Assembly: GCA_019454915.1 (NCBI GenBank)
Contig: JACFNM010000226.1
Span: 1 to 6,817, forward strand
DNA from: Chitinophagaceae bacterium
GTDB taxonomy: Bacteria; Bacteroidota; Bacteroidia; Chitinophagales; Chitinophagaceae
DNA length: 6,817 bases
Reading direction: 5' to 3'
Shown: one piece after another, positions 1-6,817 of the stretch
How the letters are laid out: the number at the start of each line of letters is the position of its first letter
Numbering within the stretch: position 1 is the first letter of the stretch
Program-made: the position numbers and the translations under genes
The notes under the pieces: model-generated
The model's database searches: none
The model's input: only the letters and a program-made list of their open reading frames with translations
Told to the model about the DNA's origin: nothing

Positions 1-891
1 GAAGCTATCGGAATTGATATAGGAGGCACGAATATTAAAGGCGTACTGTTGGACCAGAAGGGGAACATCATCCACGACATACAGGTCAAAACAAATGAAA
101 CCGAATCCGCCTGGTGGAAGAATGCGGTAAAGGACGCCGTTGGACTCCTGTCGCAGAAAGCATCTGTAGAGAAAACGTCCATAGGTATCTCCGCCCCCGG
201 TTTGGCGAATGATAGAAATGAGTGTATCAGGCTGATGCCCGGAAGATTACAGGGACTTGAAAATTTTATCTGGAGTGATTTTTTAAAGGCGCCTGCGCTG
301 GTGCTCAATGACGCTCATGCCGCGCTTATGGCAGAAGCTAAATTTGGCGCCGGAAAAGGGTTTCATAATATTGTGATGCTGACGCTTGGTACCGGTGTTG
401 GCGGTGGTCTGCTGATTAACGGTCAACTACACCAGGGAATGTTAAACAGAGCCGGTCATCTCGGGCACATAACACTCCATGCAGACAGCGATGTCTTAGA
501 CATCACGCAAATGCCCGGCAGCCTCGAAGATGCAATTGGAGACTGTACTATAGGCCTGCGCAGCCAGGGAAAATTTAATTCCACTTCTGCATTGGTTCAG
601 GCCCATCAAAAAGGAGACCCCTTCGCTTCGCAGATATGGCTATTATCCATCAGGAGACTGGCCGTGGCGTTATGTTCTTTCATCAATATCCTCTCTCCCG
701 AAATTATCATACTTGGAGGCGGAATTGCACAGGCGGGTGACGATTTATTTAAGCCGCTTGAACAGTTTATGGATATCTTTGAATGGAGATATAACGCTGT
801 ACGTACTCCTGTTGTCCGGGCTGCCTTTGATGAATACTCCGGCGCAGTGGGCGCCGCAGCTTTTGCTTTACACCCAACCATATCTATTTAA
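1..891 (+). CDS. ROK-family sugar kinase (5' partial)
   Basis: This is a sugar or amino-sugar kinase of the ROK family, expected to use ATP in the cytoplasm; the substrate cannot be read from sequence. The reading frame is open from base 1, so the start lies just outside the window. The TTG at 49 is not the start, because the phosphate-binding motif DIGGTN (residues 6-11 of the visible part) lies upstream of it. Visible length is 296 residues against about 300-320 for the family, so only a few residues are missing. Other ROK landmarks are VLND with the presumed catalytic Asp104, the second phosphate motif LGTGVGGG (129-136), GHLGH (152-156), PGSLE (172-176) and LGGGI (238-242). Oddities: the usual CxCGxxGC zinc cysteines are absent, and the Glu of the usual GExGH motif is His153. 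These changes suggest a distinct ROK subfamily. The SIS gene follows after 9 bases, suggesting co-transcription. Family assignment is firm; specificity is unknown. Confidence 0.93.
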   Translation, partial: EAIGIDIGGTNIKGVLLDQKGNIIHDIQVKTNETESAWWKNAVKDAVGLLSQKASVEKTSIGISAPGLANDRNECIRLMPGRLQGLENFIWSDFLKAPALVLNDAHAALMAEAKFGAGKGFHNIVMLTLGTGVGGGLLINGQLHQGMLNRAGHLGHITLHADSDVLDITQMPGSLEDAIGDCTIGLRSQGKFNSTSALVQAHQKGDPFASQIWLLSIRRLAVALCSFINILSPEIIILGGGIAQAGDDLFKPLEQFMDIFEWRYNAVRTPVVRAAFDEYSGAVGAAAFALHPTISI

Positions 892-900
892 CTATTCACT

Positions 901-1680
901 ATGAACGTCATTGAGGACTATTTACAACAGGCACAACAAATTATAGAAACCGTTAAAGCGCAGGAATCCTCCATAGAACAAGCCGCTCAATGGTTTTCGG
1001 AGACAATCTTAGCCGGCAGGATGGTACACGTATTTGGTTCCGGGCACAGCCGGATTATGGTGGAAGAAATGTGGCCGAGGTACGGGTCCTTCCCGGGGTT
1101 CAACCCAATTGTAGAGTTATCTCTCACTTTTCACAATCTGGTAGTAGGCGCCAATGGCCAGCGCCAGGCGATGTTTTTGGAAAACGTTAGCGGGCTGGCT
1201 GACAGGATTCAAAGAAACTTCGATATACAGGAAACAGATTGCGCGCTCGTCATCTCTTCCAGCGGCTGCAATATTGTGCCCATTGAAATGGCGGAATTAT
1301 TTCAGCAAAAGAAAGTGAAGGTGATAGCTATCCTTTCAAAGAAACACGCTGCCGTTTCCTCCAGCAAGAGAGCCGACGGAAAAAAGCTGGGCGACTTCGC
1401 CGATATCATTATAGATACCGGAGCGCCCGCAGGTGATGCCATGGTAAAGGTTCCCGGGTTGGATACGCCCGTTTCGCCGGGATCAACCGTTGGTGGCGTA
1501 TTGATCATTAATTCAATTAAGGCGGAACTTGCACGAAGGCTTACAGCGGCCGGGAAACCGCCAAAGGTATTAACTGCGTCCTGCATTGTGGGAGCTGAAA
1601 AAGCTACTCAATTGTTTGAAAGCGCCTATGACGAACATGCACACCGCATTGCCGGATTATATAAAAACGTTGGATCATAA
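901..1680 (+). CDS. SIS-domain sugar-phosphate isomerase/binding protein (UPF0309-like)
   Basis: This 259-residue cytoplasmic protein has a single SIS (sugar isomerase) fold, the fold that binds phosphosugars in GmhA, MurQ and GlmS. A helical N-terminus (about 1-38) precedes the first strand and phosphosugar loop FGSGHS (45-50). A second loop, SSSGCN (119-124), follows, then the strand VKVIAILS (139-146). A segment with SPGSTVGGV (192-200) and a DEH near residues 244-246 resembles the UPF0309 (SIS_2) group more than MurQ or GlmS. The ATG at 901 is the natural start: it begins 9 bases after the kinase stop and gives the normal family length. No Shine-Dalgarno sequence is visible, as is usual in Bacteroidota. 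Pairing with a ROK kinase suggests that it acts on, or senses, the phosphorylated product of that kinase. Whether it is a true isomerase, a lyase or a regulator without DNA-binding domain is not decidable here. Confidence 0.9.
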   Translation: MNVIEDYLQQAQQIIETVKAQESSIEQAAQWFSETILAGRMVHVFGSGHSRIMVEEMWPRYGSFPGFNPIVELSLTFHNLVVGANGQRQAMFLENVSGLADRIQRNFDIQETDCALVISSSGCNIVPIEMAELFQQKKVKVIAILSKKHAAVSSSKRADGKKLGDFADIIIDTGAPAGDAMVKVPGLDTPVSPGSTVGGVLIINSIKAELARRLTAAGKPPKVLTASCIVGAEKATQLFESAYDEHAHRIAGLYKNVGS

Positions 1681-1696
1681 ACCCTGAAATTTAATT

Positions 1697-2722
1697 ATGC
1701 AACAGCTTATACGTACTACTGTAGTCGGAAGTTATCCTTTTCCCGGATGGTTGGAATATGCTTCACAGCACCTTGATCAATTTGGCCCCGCCGATATTGA
1801 AGAAATGATTGAAGATGCCGTCATCGCAGCTATACACGACCAGACAACAGCGGGGCTGGACGTGATTACCGACGGGGAACAAACGAGGCTTGATTTTAAC
1901 CTGTCTTTTTATGGCTATATCAAAGGAATCTCACGGGATGAAACCGCCACCCGTAAATTTGGACCTCCGGCGCACGACCAGCGGGGCAAACATCAAATCA
2001 CGGATACCCTGACCGCACCCCGGGGATTAGGCGTTGTGAAAGAATTCCAGCGGCTGAAAAGACTTGCGCCTGCCGGTCCGGTTCTGAAGGCTAGTATTCC
2101 CGGTCCTTATACATTGAGCGGACGTTTATTACCCAACGCAGAATACAAAGACCGGTTTGCTATCACCGAAGCACTGCTTCCGATGATACAAAAAGAACTG
2201 TCCGACTTAGTAGCTGCGGGCTGCCGGGAAATAACCATAGACGAGCCGTCCATGAGTTGCTATGCGTACAAGGAAGATACCAAACGTTTTGTAAAGATTT
2301 TTAATGAAACCGTGGAGCCGGTAGTTGGAAAGTGTCATCTCTCTACGCACTTATGTTTTGGAAATTTTAAGGGGCGGCCGGTTGGTTACAGAAGTCTGAA
2401 ACCTATGCTCCCTGACTTTCTTCAGTTCAAGGTAGATGAGATACATATTGAAATGGCAAATCGTGAATTTGCAGAAATAGAGTTACTTGCTTCATTTGCC
2501 AAACACATGCATGTAGCGGTAGGCATCATTGACGTAAAAAATTATTACATTGAAACGCCTGAAGATGTGGCAGAAAGGATTAAACGCTGTCTGCAATATA
2601 TTCCGGCGGAAAAATTATCCGTTGCACCCGATTGCGGACTCAGCCAAACTGCTCGTTGGGCATCGAGAAAAAAGCTGGTGAATATGGTCAAAGGAGCGGA
2701 AATGGTAAGAAAGACTTTGTAA
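1697..2722 (+). CDS. Core cobalamin-independent methionine-synthase-like methyltransferase (MetE C-terminal domain)
   Basis: This 341-residue protein consists only of the catalytic TIM-barrel domain of the MetE family; full MetE is about 750 residues with an N-terminal folate-related half that is absent here. The N-terminus has the family signature VVGSYPFP (9-16), followed by VITDGEQTR (56-64) and IDEP (181-184); its acidic residues match the substrate-amino-acid contacts of MetE. All four zinc ligands can be placed: His218 and Cys220 in THLC, Glu252 in HIEM, and Cys313 in PDCGL. An active thiol-activating zinc site is therefore expected. By family knowledge, such core enzymes can methylate homocysteine from a methyl donor other than polyglutamyl folate, sometimes a corrinoid protein; relatives act on other thiols such as coenzyme M. 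The actual acceptor and donor here are unknown. It starts 16 bases after the SIS gene, consistent with one operon, and no corrinoid protein gene is visible. The symbol metE is withheld because this is not full-length MetE. Confidence 0.88.
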   Translation: MQQLIRTTVVGSYPFPGWLEYASQHLDQFGPADIEEMIEDAVIAAIHDQTTAGLDVITDGEQTRLDFNLSFYGYIKGISRDETATRKFGPPAHDQRGKHQITDTLTAPRGLGVVKEFQRLKRLAPAGPVLKASIPGPYTLSGRLLPNAEYKDRFAITEALLPMIQKELSDLVAAGCREITIDEPSMSCYAYKEDTKRFVKIFNETVEPVVGKCHLSTHLCFGNFKGRPVGYRSLKPMLPDFLQFKVDEIHIEMANREFAEIELLASFAKHMHVAVGIIDVKNYYIETPEDVAERIKRCLQYIPAEKLSVAPDCGLSQTARWASRKKLVNMVKGAEMVRKTL

Positions 2723-2758
2723 AATACACTTCATCCTACTCACTAACGTGTTTTTTTG

Positions 2759-3511
2759 ATGCAGCGATATTTCTTAGAAGTTACCTATAAAGGCTCGGGC
2801 TATGCTGGATTTCAGATTCAGAAAAATGCCAACACCGTGCAATCTGAAATCCAGCGGACGATGTATATATTATTTAAGGAAGACATCCTGCTCACCGGTT
2901 CATCCAGAACGGATGCCGGTGTTCATGCATTGCAGAATTTTTTCCATTTTGATACCGAACTGAAAATTCAGGAACGATACATCTATAATCTCAATGCATT
3001 ACTACCCCAAGACATTTCGATCCGGAATATAATACCTGTACACTCAGAAGCGCACTGCCGTTTTGATGCTATCAGCCGGGAATACAGCTATCATCTGTAT
3101 CAAAAGAAAAATCCGTTTCTGAACGACCGTGCATATTATTTCCCCTATACAATGGATGTTGATAAGATGCAGCAGGCTGCCCGCGCCTTGTTTGATTATT
3201 CCGACTTCAGCAGTTTTTCTAAACGGAATACGCAGGTAAAAAACTTTCGTTGCCGGATTTTACGGAGCGACTGGGAAATACGAGATGACCAGTTGATATA
3301 CCATGTTCAGGCAAACAGGTTTTTGAGAGGGATGGTGCGGGGATTAACAGGAACGATGTTATTAGCTGGTCGGGGAACGATTGACCTGGAAGAGTTTCAT
3401 GCCATCATTGGCAGTAAAGATTGCTCACGTGCTAATTTTGCAGTTCCCGGACATGGCCTGTTTTTGGAAAAAGTAAATTATCCCGATGGATATTTCAGGG
3501 CTTACTCATAA
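2759..3511 (+). CDS. truA: tRNA pseudouridine(38-40) synthase TruA
   Basis: TruA isomerises uridine to pseudouridine at positions 38-40 of the tRNA anticodon arm. The 250-residue protein has the usual family length. It starts with the typical strand YFLEVTYKGSGYAGFQ (4-19). The catalytic motif SSRTDAGVHA (48-57) contains the nucleophile Asp52, equivalent to Asp60 of the E. coli enzyme. The tyrosine-rich REYSYHLY (107-114) and the C-terminal FLRGMVR segment, followed by a GRG turn and a VPGHGLFLEKV strand, complete the family pattern. I chose the ATG at 2759; an in-frame TTG immediately before it would add only one methionine and lies in a T tract. The gene begins 36 bases after the methyltransferase stop, so it may be read from the same transcript, but its housekeeping role has no obvious link to the sugar genes. 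A separate promoter could not be identified. Confidence 0.96.
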   Translation: MQRYFLEVTYKGSGYAGFQIQKNANTVQSEIQRTMYILFKEDILLTGSSRTDAGVHALQNFFHFDTELKIQERYIYNLNALLPQDISIRNIIPVHSEAHCRFDAISREYSYHLYQKKNPFLNDRAYYFPYTMDVDKMQQAARALFDYSDFSSFSKRNTQVKNFRCRILRSDWEIRDDQLIYHVQANRFLRGMVRGLTGTMLLAGRGTIDLEEFHAIIGSKDCSRANFAVPGHGLFLEKVNYPDGYFRAYS

Positions 3512-3552
3512 ATCAAACTTCTCCTCCGGCGGCTTCTCTAAGAGTTTTGATT
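3511..3552. repeat. Imperfect inverted repeat in the convergent gap after truA
   Basis: The arms are AATCAAACT (3511-3519) and AGTTTTGATT (3543-3552). They pair over 9 bp with one bulged base and enclose a loop of about 23 bases. The left arm begins at the last base of the truA stop codon. The repeat lies between converging genes, where a bidirectional end-of-transcript structure would be expected. However, neither strand has a T run after the stem and the loop is long, so a standard intrinsic terminator is not supported. It may be an mRNA 3'-end structure or chance. Confidence 0.3.
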
Positions 3553-3588
3553 ACTCGTCGTCAGAACCGACAGTCAAACGACCACCAT

Positions 3589-4482
3589 TCAATAGTATTT
3601 TTCTAACCACGCCATGATGGTCGCAAAAATATCTGCCGCTACCTGCGGTTTTAATTCGTGTTTTTCTCCGGGGTATAGTTTAATTTGGGTAGGGATTCCC
3701 AGTTCTTTCAGCTTTTCATACAATTTTTTTGATTGACTCACCTTTACCAGTTCATCAGCTTCGCCATGGAATATCAGCGTCGGTACACCCGTGTCTTTGG
3801 TCAGGTGGAAATAAGGGCTGGACTGACGGGCAATAAGCGCTTGCGGGTCTGGAGTACCCAAATAATTCGTAATAATCGCGTCACTTTCCAAACCAGGCTT
3901 CCGAACATCTTCGGCGGTTAAATCAGACGGACCAAAGATATCTATCACCGATTTCACCTGCTTAAGGCTGTCATAGCCGTAGGCATATAAGAGCGCCAGA
4001 TGAGCGCCCGCACTGGCGCCCATTAATATAAATTCGTTTCCGTTGTAATTATATTCCGGAGCATAATCCGAAATAAACTTCAACGCATTTCTTATGTCTT
4101 CAATTTGCACCGGAAATCTGTTCTCTCCATTTCTCACCAAGCGATAATTGATAGATGCGAGCGCATACTTGCGCTTTCCTACCAATTCCTCAATCAACTC
4201 TTTAGGAAACTCTGTCTTATTACCCGAGGTCCAGCCACCGCCATGAATATAGACGATCACTTTGGTATCTCTGGTATGCCCATCCGGCAGGTAAGCGTCC
4301 AACAAATTAAATCCATTGGGAGCATCCCCATAAGGCACATCCAGAAATTCAGTATAGGAAGCCGCTCTATTGGGCTGAGCGTTCTCCGTTGTATTATTAT
4401 ATGCCGGTATTGTCGGACCATCAGAAAAGCCCTGAAACAGGGTAGTCAGCAGAATGACAAGTATGTATAACGGCTGGTTCAT
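3589..4482 (-). CDS. Exported alpha/beta-hydrolase esterase (BD-FAE/carboxylesterase-like)
   Basis: This 297-residue alpha/beta-hydrolase probably cleaves a carboxylic ester such as an acetyl or feruloyl group, outside the cytoplasm. A hydrophobic N-terminus (about residues 5-19) followed by FSDGP looks like a signal peptide, although the n-region lacks Lys or Arg. No lipobox cysteine is present, so it is probably a soluble periplasmic or secreted protein. The oxyanion-hole motif is HGGGW (80-84). The nucleophile elbow GASAG places Ser157; Asp243 in HGEADELV and His275 in GEKHEL complete a catalytic triad in the expected order. This layout fits the hormone-sensitive-lipase-like and BD-FAE esterases found in many Bacteroidota polysaccharide loci. 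The gene lies 60 bases downstream of the propeller-protein gene on the same strand, so the two are probably co-transcribed. The gap between them is very AT-rich, with an 8-A run (+ strand, 4498-4505). The natural ester is unknown, and a dipeptidyl-peptidase-like function is less likely at this length. Confidence 0.9.
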   Translation of the reverse strand: MNQPLYILVILLTTLFQGFSDGPTIPAYNNTTENAQPNRAASYTEFLDVPYGDAPNGFNLLDAYLPDGHTRDTKVIVYIHGGGWTSGNKTEFPKELIEELVGKRKYALASINYRLVRNGENRFPVQIEDIRNALKFISDYAPEYNYNGNEFILMGASAGAHLALLYAYGYDSLKQVKSVIDIFGPSDLTAEDVRKPGLESDAIITNYLGTPDPQALIARQSSPYFHLTKDTGVPTLIFHGEADELVKVSQSKKLYEKLKELGIPTQIKLYPGEKHELKPQVAADIFATIMAWLEKYY

Positions 4483-4542
4483 CGCTTCTTATAATTTAAA
4501 AAAAATAATCAACTTGTAAAAGCACCATGAATATATAAAAAT

Positions 4543-6792
4543 CTATTCGATCATTTTCAAATATTTGCCCATCCAGTAAGGCAAAAGCCAAAAAACAGGC
4601 TCACGTTCCACAGACGGATCACCACTGACCGCATCCCAGGGGTTTTTATCCCAACGAATAGCAGTGCGGATATCCGGAGAAGGTAATTGGTCAATTTGCA
4701 CTTCATCTAATACGGGTTCATGCACCAACCTTACATCTTCTCTTTTCCGATGGTCGAATCTCCAGCCTATTAAATCCAGCGGGGTATTTTTTAAAAATTC
4801 CACCGATGCATTCAACTCCACTCTCTTTTCCCTGGTATAACAATATAAAAAATTAATCAAAGGATTGCGATCTCCCTTTCTGCGTTCCATCCACTCATCA
4901 AATTGCGCTTCATAAAAACCCTTTAACCGAGGATCTCTCTCACAGCCAATCAGGATTGGATAAATATACGACTGCAGGATTACATCGAAATAAATAAAAA
5001 ATGCCGGGTTCTGATTCTTTATTTTGGCCATGTTTTCAAGGTAATGCTCTTCATTGATTAGTCTCAAATAATGCGTTTGGTATTTCATATCTCCCGTCAT
5101 GTGGTAAGCCAATTTCAAAAAACCAAGCAACTCCATCGAATTTTGATAGCGGTCGGGTAGCCATTCAGGGTCCCGGTTCAACCGGTCAGGGCTCCACACC
5201 GACCAACGGGTAGGAGTACCGTCAATATCCACCATATTAAAATTGTTTCGAATCAGGTGATCTACCAAACCGGCAACATGGGCGGCGATCACTTTTTTCT
5301 CCTTTTTATCCGCCACCAGTTCATAATAGAAATAATATCCAAACATGTGTCCGCACCATTCATCACTGCTGGTATCTCCCTTCCAAAGCCATTTACCATC
5401 TTTAGAACGGCGCCATCTCGTCTCTACGGGTTTAAACCGCGGCTCCTTTACCAACTCTTCCGCTAATTGCCTCTCGGTATAAACCCTGTTCGGATCGTGT
5501 ACATTATCTCCCCAGCTAACGGGTACTATTGTCCGCGCAAAAAAACCATCCAGTCCCGTTACGGTTTGTAGCAATTTTAAAAATTCAAAACCTTTTTTTG
5601 CTTTTTCTTTTGCGTCTTTACTCCCGGTAGCCGCGTAGCGGAAAGATTCCATAGCGAGGTAGTTTCCGGTATATTCTCCGTCATTATCATCGTCCTCGTG
5701 TTCCCAGGTATCCGGATCACCCGGAGCCCTAAGCCGAACGGGACCCGATATCCAGGGCTCTCTGATATGCCGCTTCATGGTGATGTCATAAAAATAATCC
5801 GCCTTTTGAGCTAAAGTCATTTTTCTTCTCATGATAGCACTCACTCCTTTGGCTGTACCCACCCAGGCATTGCCATCCCGGTCGAAAGCGATATCATTTA
5901 CCTTGTCGTCTAACAGCCATCGGCGTGAAAACCGTAGTTGACGGGAGCCGCCCTGCGTATACCTTACTACGCCCAGGTCGGTACCTACCCACATATCGCC
6001 TTCAGGAGATCGCTGCACACAGTTCACATAAATGGATGGCAATCCATCAGCAGGTTGCAGGGCTTTTACCTTTTTATCATTTTGAAGAATACTCACGCCA
6101 CCCAGTCCGCCAACCCACAACTGATTGCTGTTATCAATAGCCACCCCTTTTACATACGCGCTGACTAAGGAACCCGTTTCGTAAAAATGCACAACCCGAT
6201 TATCTTTCAAGTGGTAAAGGCCTACATCACTGGTTACCCATATCCCGTTTTCCCGGTCGGCGATAGCGTGCCTGACAGAGCGGGCAATAGCATAATCTTT
6301 TTTGACAAATCCATTATGCTCCATCATCCATACACCTTTAGGACCAAAAGCGTATAGCCCGTTTTTAGTAAAACACAACGCAGAAACCGGACCCTCTGTA
6401 CCTTCTTCTTTTTTTACCATCCCGTCTTTGTATGAATAAATTCCATTCCAGGTTCCCATCCAAACACCCCCCGCACGATCGGTTAGTATTTTATAGGCCG
6501 GTCCTTTGTTGTCACCTTCTATTATGCTCTCCCAATCCTTCGTTTCCGGCCTTTTTCTAAAAACACCTTCGGGAGTAGCTACCCAGATATTGGAACCGGC
6601 ATCAATTCCAATGCTCCTGATTTCGTTTGTTTCGCTCTTTCCTTTCAACGGGTAGGCTTCATGATAGTCCTGCCAAAAAGCCGTATCTACACCGGTGAAA
6701 GGAGAATTAGCAAGCTGGGCTTGAGAAAAAAAACTTAGTAACGAGAGGAAAAACGAATAAAGCGAAAAATATCTGCACTTCATATAATCCAT
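4543..6792 (-). CDS. Exported Reg_prop beta-propeller protein with uncharacterised C-terminal domain
   Basis: The 749-residue protein starts with a signal peptide (hydrophobic stretch about 9-22, likely cleavage after SQA at 23-25). Seven repeats of the two-component-regulator propeller type (Reg_prop, pattern D..G.lWVgT..GV) begin near residues 61, 101, 138, 175, 216, 257 and 300. They repeat every 36-43 residues and would form one complete seven-bladed propeller. Residues from about 325 to the end are rich in Trp, Tyr and predicted helices. They include an acidic stretch EHEDDDNDGEYTG (364-376) with a DxDxDG pattern that could bind calcium, a DTSSDEWCGHMFG segment (473-485), and a terminal FWLLPYWMGKYL (734-745). 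I cannot assign this part; a helical toroid of the six-hairpin glycosidase kind is possible. No Y_Y_Y domain, transmembrane helix, histidine kinase or HTH is present, so it is not a hybrid two-component sensor. An in-frame ATG at 6783 gives the more typical MKCRYF signal start and may be the true one. It is probably co-transcribed with the downstream esterase. Confidence 0.85.
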   Translation of the reverse strand: MDYMKCRYFSLYSFFLSLLSFFSQAQLANSPFTGVDTAFWQDYHEAYPLKGKSETNEIRSIGIDAGSNIWVATPEGVFRKRPETKDWESIIEGDNKGPAYKILTDRAGGVWMGTWNGIYSYKDGMVKKEEGTEGPVSALCFTKNGLYAFGPKGVWMMEHNGFVKKDYAIARSVRHAIADRENGIWVTSDVGLYHLKDNRVVHFYETGSLVSAYVKGVAIDNSNQLWVGGLGGVSILQNDKKVKALQPADGLPSIYVNCVQRSPEGDMWVGTDLGVVRYTQGGSRQLRFSRRWLLDDKVNDIAFDRDGNAWVGTAKGVSAIMRRKMTLAQKADYFYDITMKRHIREPWISGPVRLRAPGDPDTWEHEDDDNDGEYTGNYLAMESFRYAATGSKDAKEKAKKGFEFLKLLQTVTGLDGFFARTIVPVSWGDNVHDPNRVYTERQLAEELVKEPRFKPVETRWRRSKDGKWLWKGDTSSDEWCGHMFGYYFYYELVADKKEKKVIAAHVAGLVDHLIRNNFNMVDIDGTPTRWSVWSPDRLNRDPEWLPDRYQNSMELLGFLKLAYHMTGDMKYQTHYLRLINEEHYLENMAKIKNQNPAFFIYFDVILQSYIYPILIGCERDPRLKGFYEAQFDEWMERRKGDRNPLINFLYCYTREKRVELNASVEFLKNTPLDLIGWRFDHRKREDVRLVHEPVLDEVQIDQLPSPDIRTAIRWDKNPWDAVSGDPSVEREPVFWLLPYWMGKYLKMIE

Positions 6793-6817
6793 TTCACTTC
6801 AGGAGACCCTTCGGACA

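Noticed and set aside
606..881. 91-codon open frame on the - strand
   Set aside because: It is antisense to the conserved C-terminal part of the ROK kinase and has no domain-like pattern.
49..891. TTG at 49 as the start of the ROK kinase
   Set aside because: The frame is open back to base 1 and encodes the essential DIGGTN motif before this codon, so the gene is cut by the window edge.
2741..2757. CAC-TAAC-GTG followed by a T7 run as an intrinsic terminator before truA
   Set aside because: The stem is only 3 bp and the T run abuts the truA start codon; this is too weak to support termination.
3557..3582. Small hairpins (GTCG/CGAC and GTCGT/ACGAC) in the convergent gap
   Set aside because: Stems of 4-5 bp without a T tract are expected by chance and compete with each other.
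4105..4470. 121-codon open frame on the + strand
   Set aside because: It lies wholly antisense to the esterase gene, which has a full catalytic triad; its translation shows no recognisable domain.
4483..4542. Bacteroidota-type promoter (TTG, then TAnnTTTG) in the gap before the esterase
   Set aside because: Only partial matches with unsuitable spacing could be found in the AT-rich gap; co-transcription with the upstream gene is equally plausible.
4543..6792. Hybrid two-component sensor (HTCS) identity for the propeller protein
   Set aside because: Only seven propeller repeats are present, and there is no Y_Y_Y domain, membrane helix after the signal peptide, kinase, receiver or HTH domain.
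1..6817. CRISPR array, tRNA, insertion sequence or phage gene
   Set aside because: No regularly spaced repeats, cloverleaf-like segments, transposase motifs or terminal inverted repeats were seen; almost all bases are in well-supported genes.

Overview
This 6.8 kb window is typical protein-coding DNA from a Bacteroidota bacterium. A Chitinophagaceae-like member is my best guess, by inference only. Support comes from a moderately AT-rich composition, AT-rich leaders without clear Shine-Dalgarno sequences, a secreted protein built on Reg_prop propeller repeats, and the style of the ROK, SIS and TruA proteins. I see no tRNA, rRNA, CRISPR array, insertion sequence or phage gene. No gap between genes exceeds 80 bases.

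Layout. Four genes run on the + strand with gaps of 9, 16 and 36 bases and could form one transcript. They are a ROK-family sugar kinase (5' end cut off by the window edge), a SIS-domain sugar-phosphate isomerase-like protein of the UPF0309 type, a 341-residue 'core' methionine-synthase-like methyltransferase (MetE C-terminal domain only), and truA (tRNA pseudouridine 38-40 synthase). They converge on two genes on the - strand. In the direction of transcription these are a 749-residue exported protein (one seven-repeat Reg_prop beta-propeller plus a long C-terminal region of unknown function) and, 60 bases downstream, an exported alpha/beta-hydrolase esterase. The 77-base convergent gap holds an imperfect inverted repeat touching the truA stop codon.

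How the genes may work together. The ROK kinase and SIS protein look like a sugar or amino-sugar phosphorylation and isomerisation/binding pair. The MetE-like enzyme keeps all four expected zinc ligands, so it probably activates a thiol for methyl transfer. Its tight linkage to a kinase/SIS pair is the most suggestive metabolic oddity here. TruA is a housekeeping gene probably carried along. The two - strand genes both encode predicted exported proteins and may act on a glycan or ester in the envelope, but no SusC/SusD pair or transporter is visible to confirm this.

No wholly new system can be proven from this window alone. The best candidates for follow-up are the ROK-SIS-core-MetE cassette and the uncharacterised C-terminal domain of the propeller protein.
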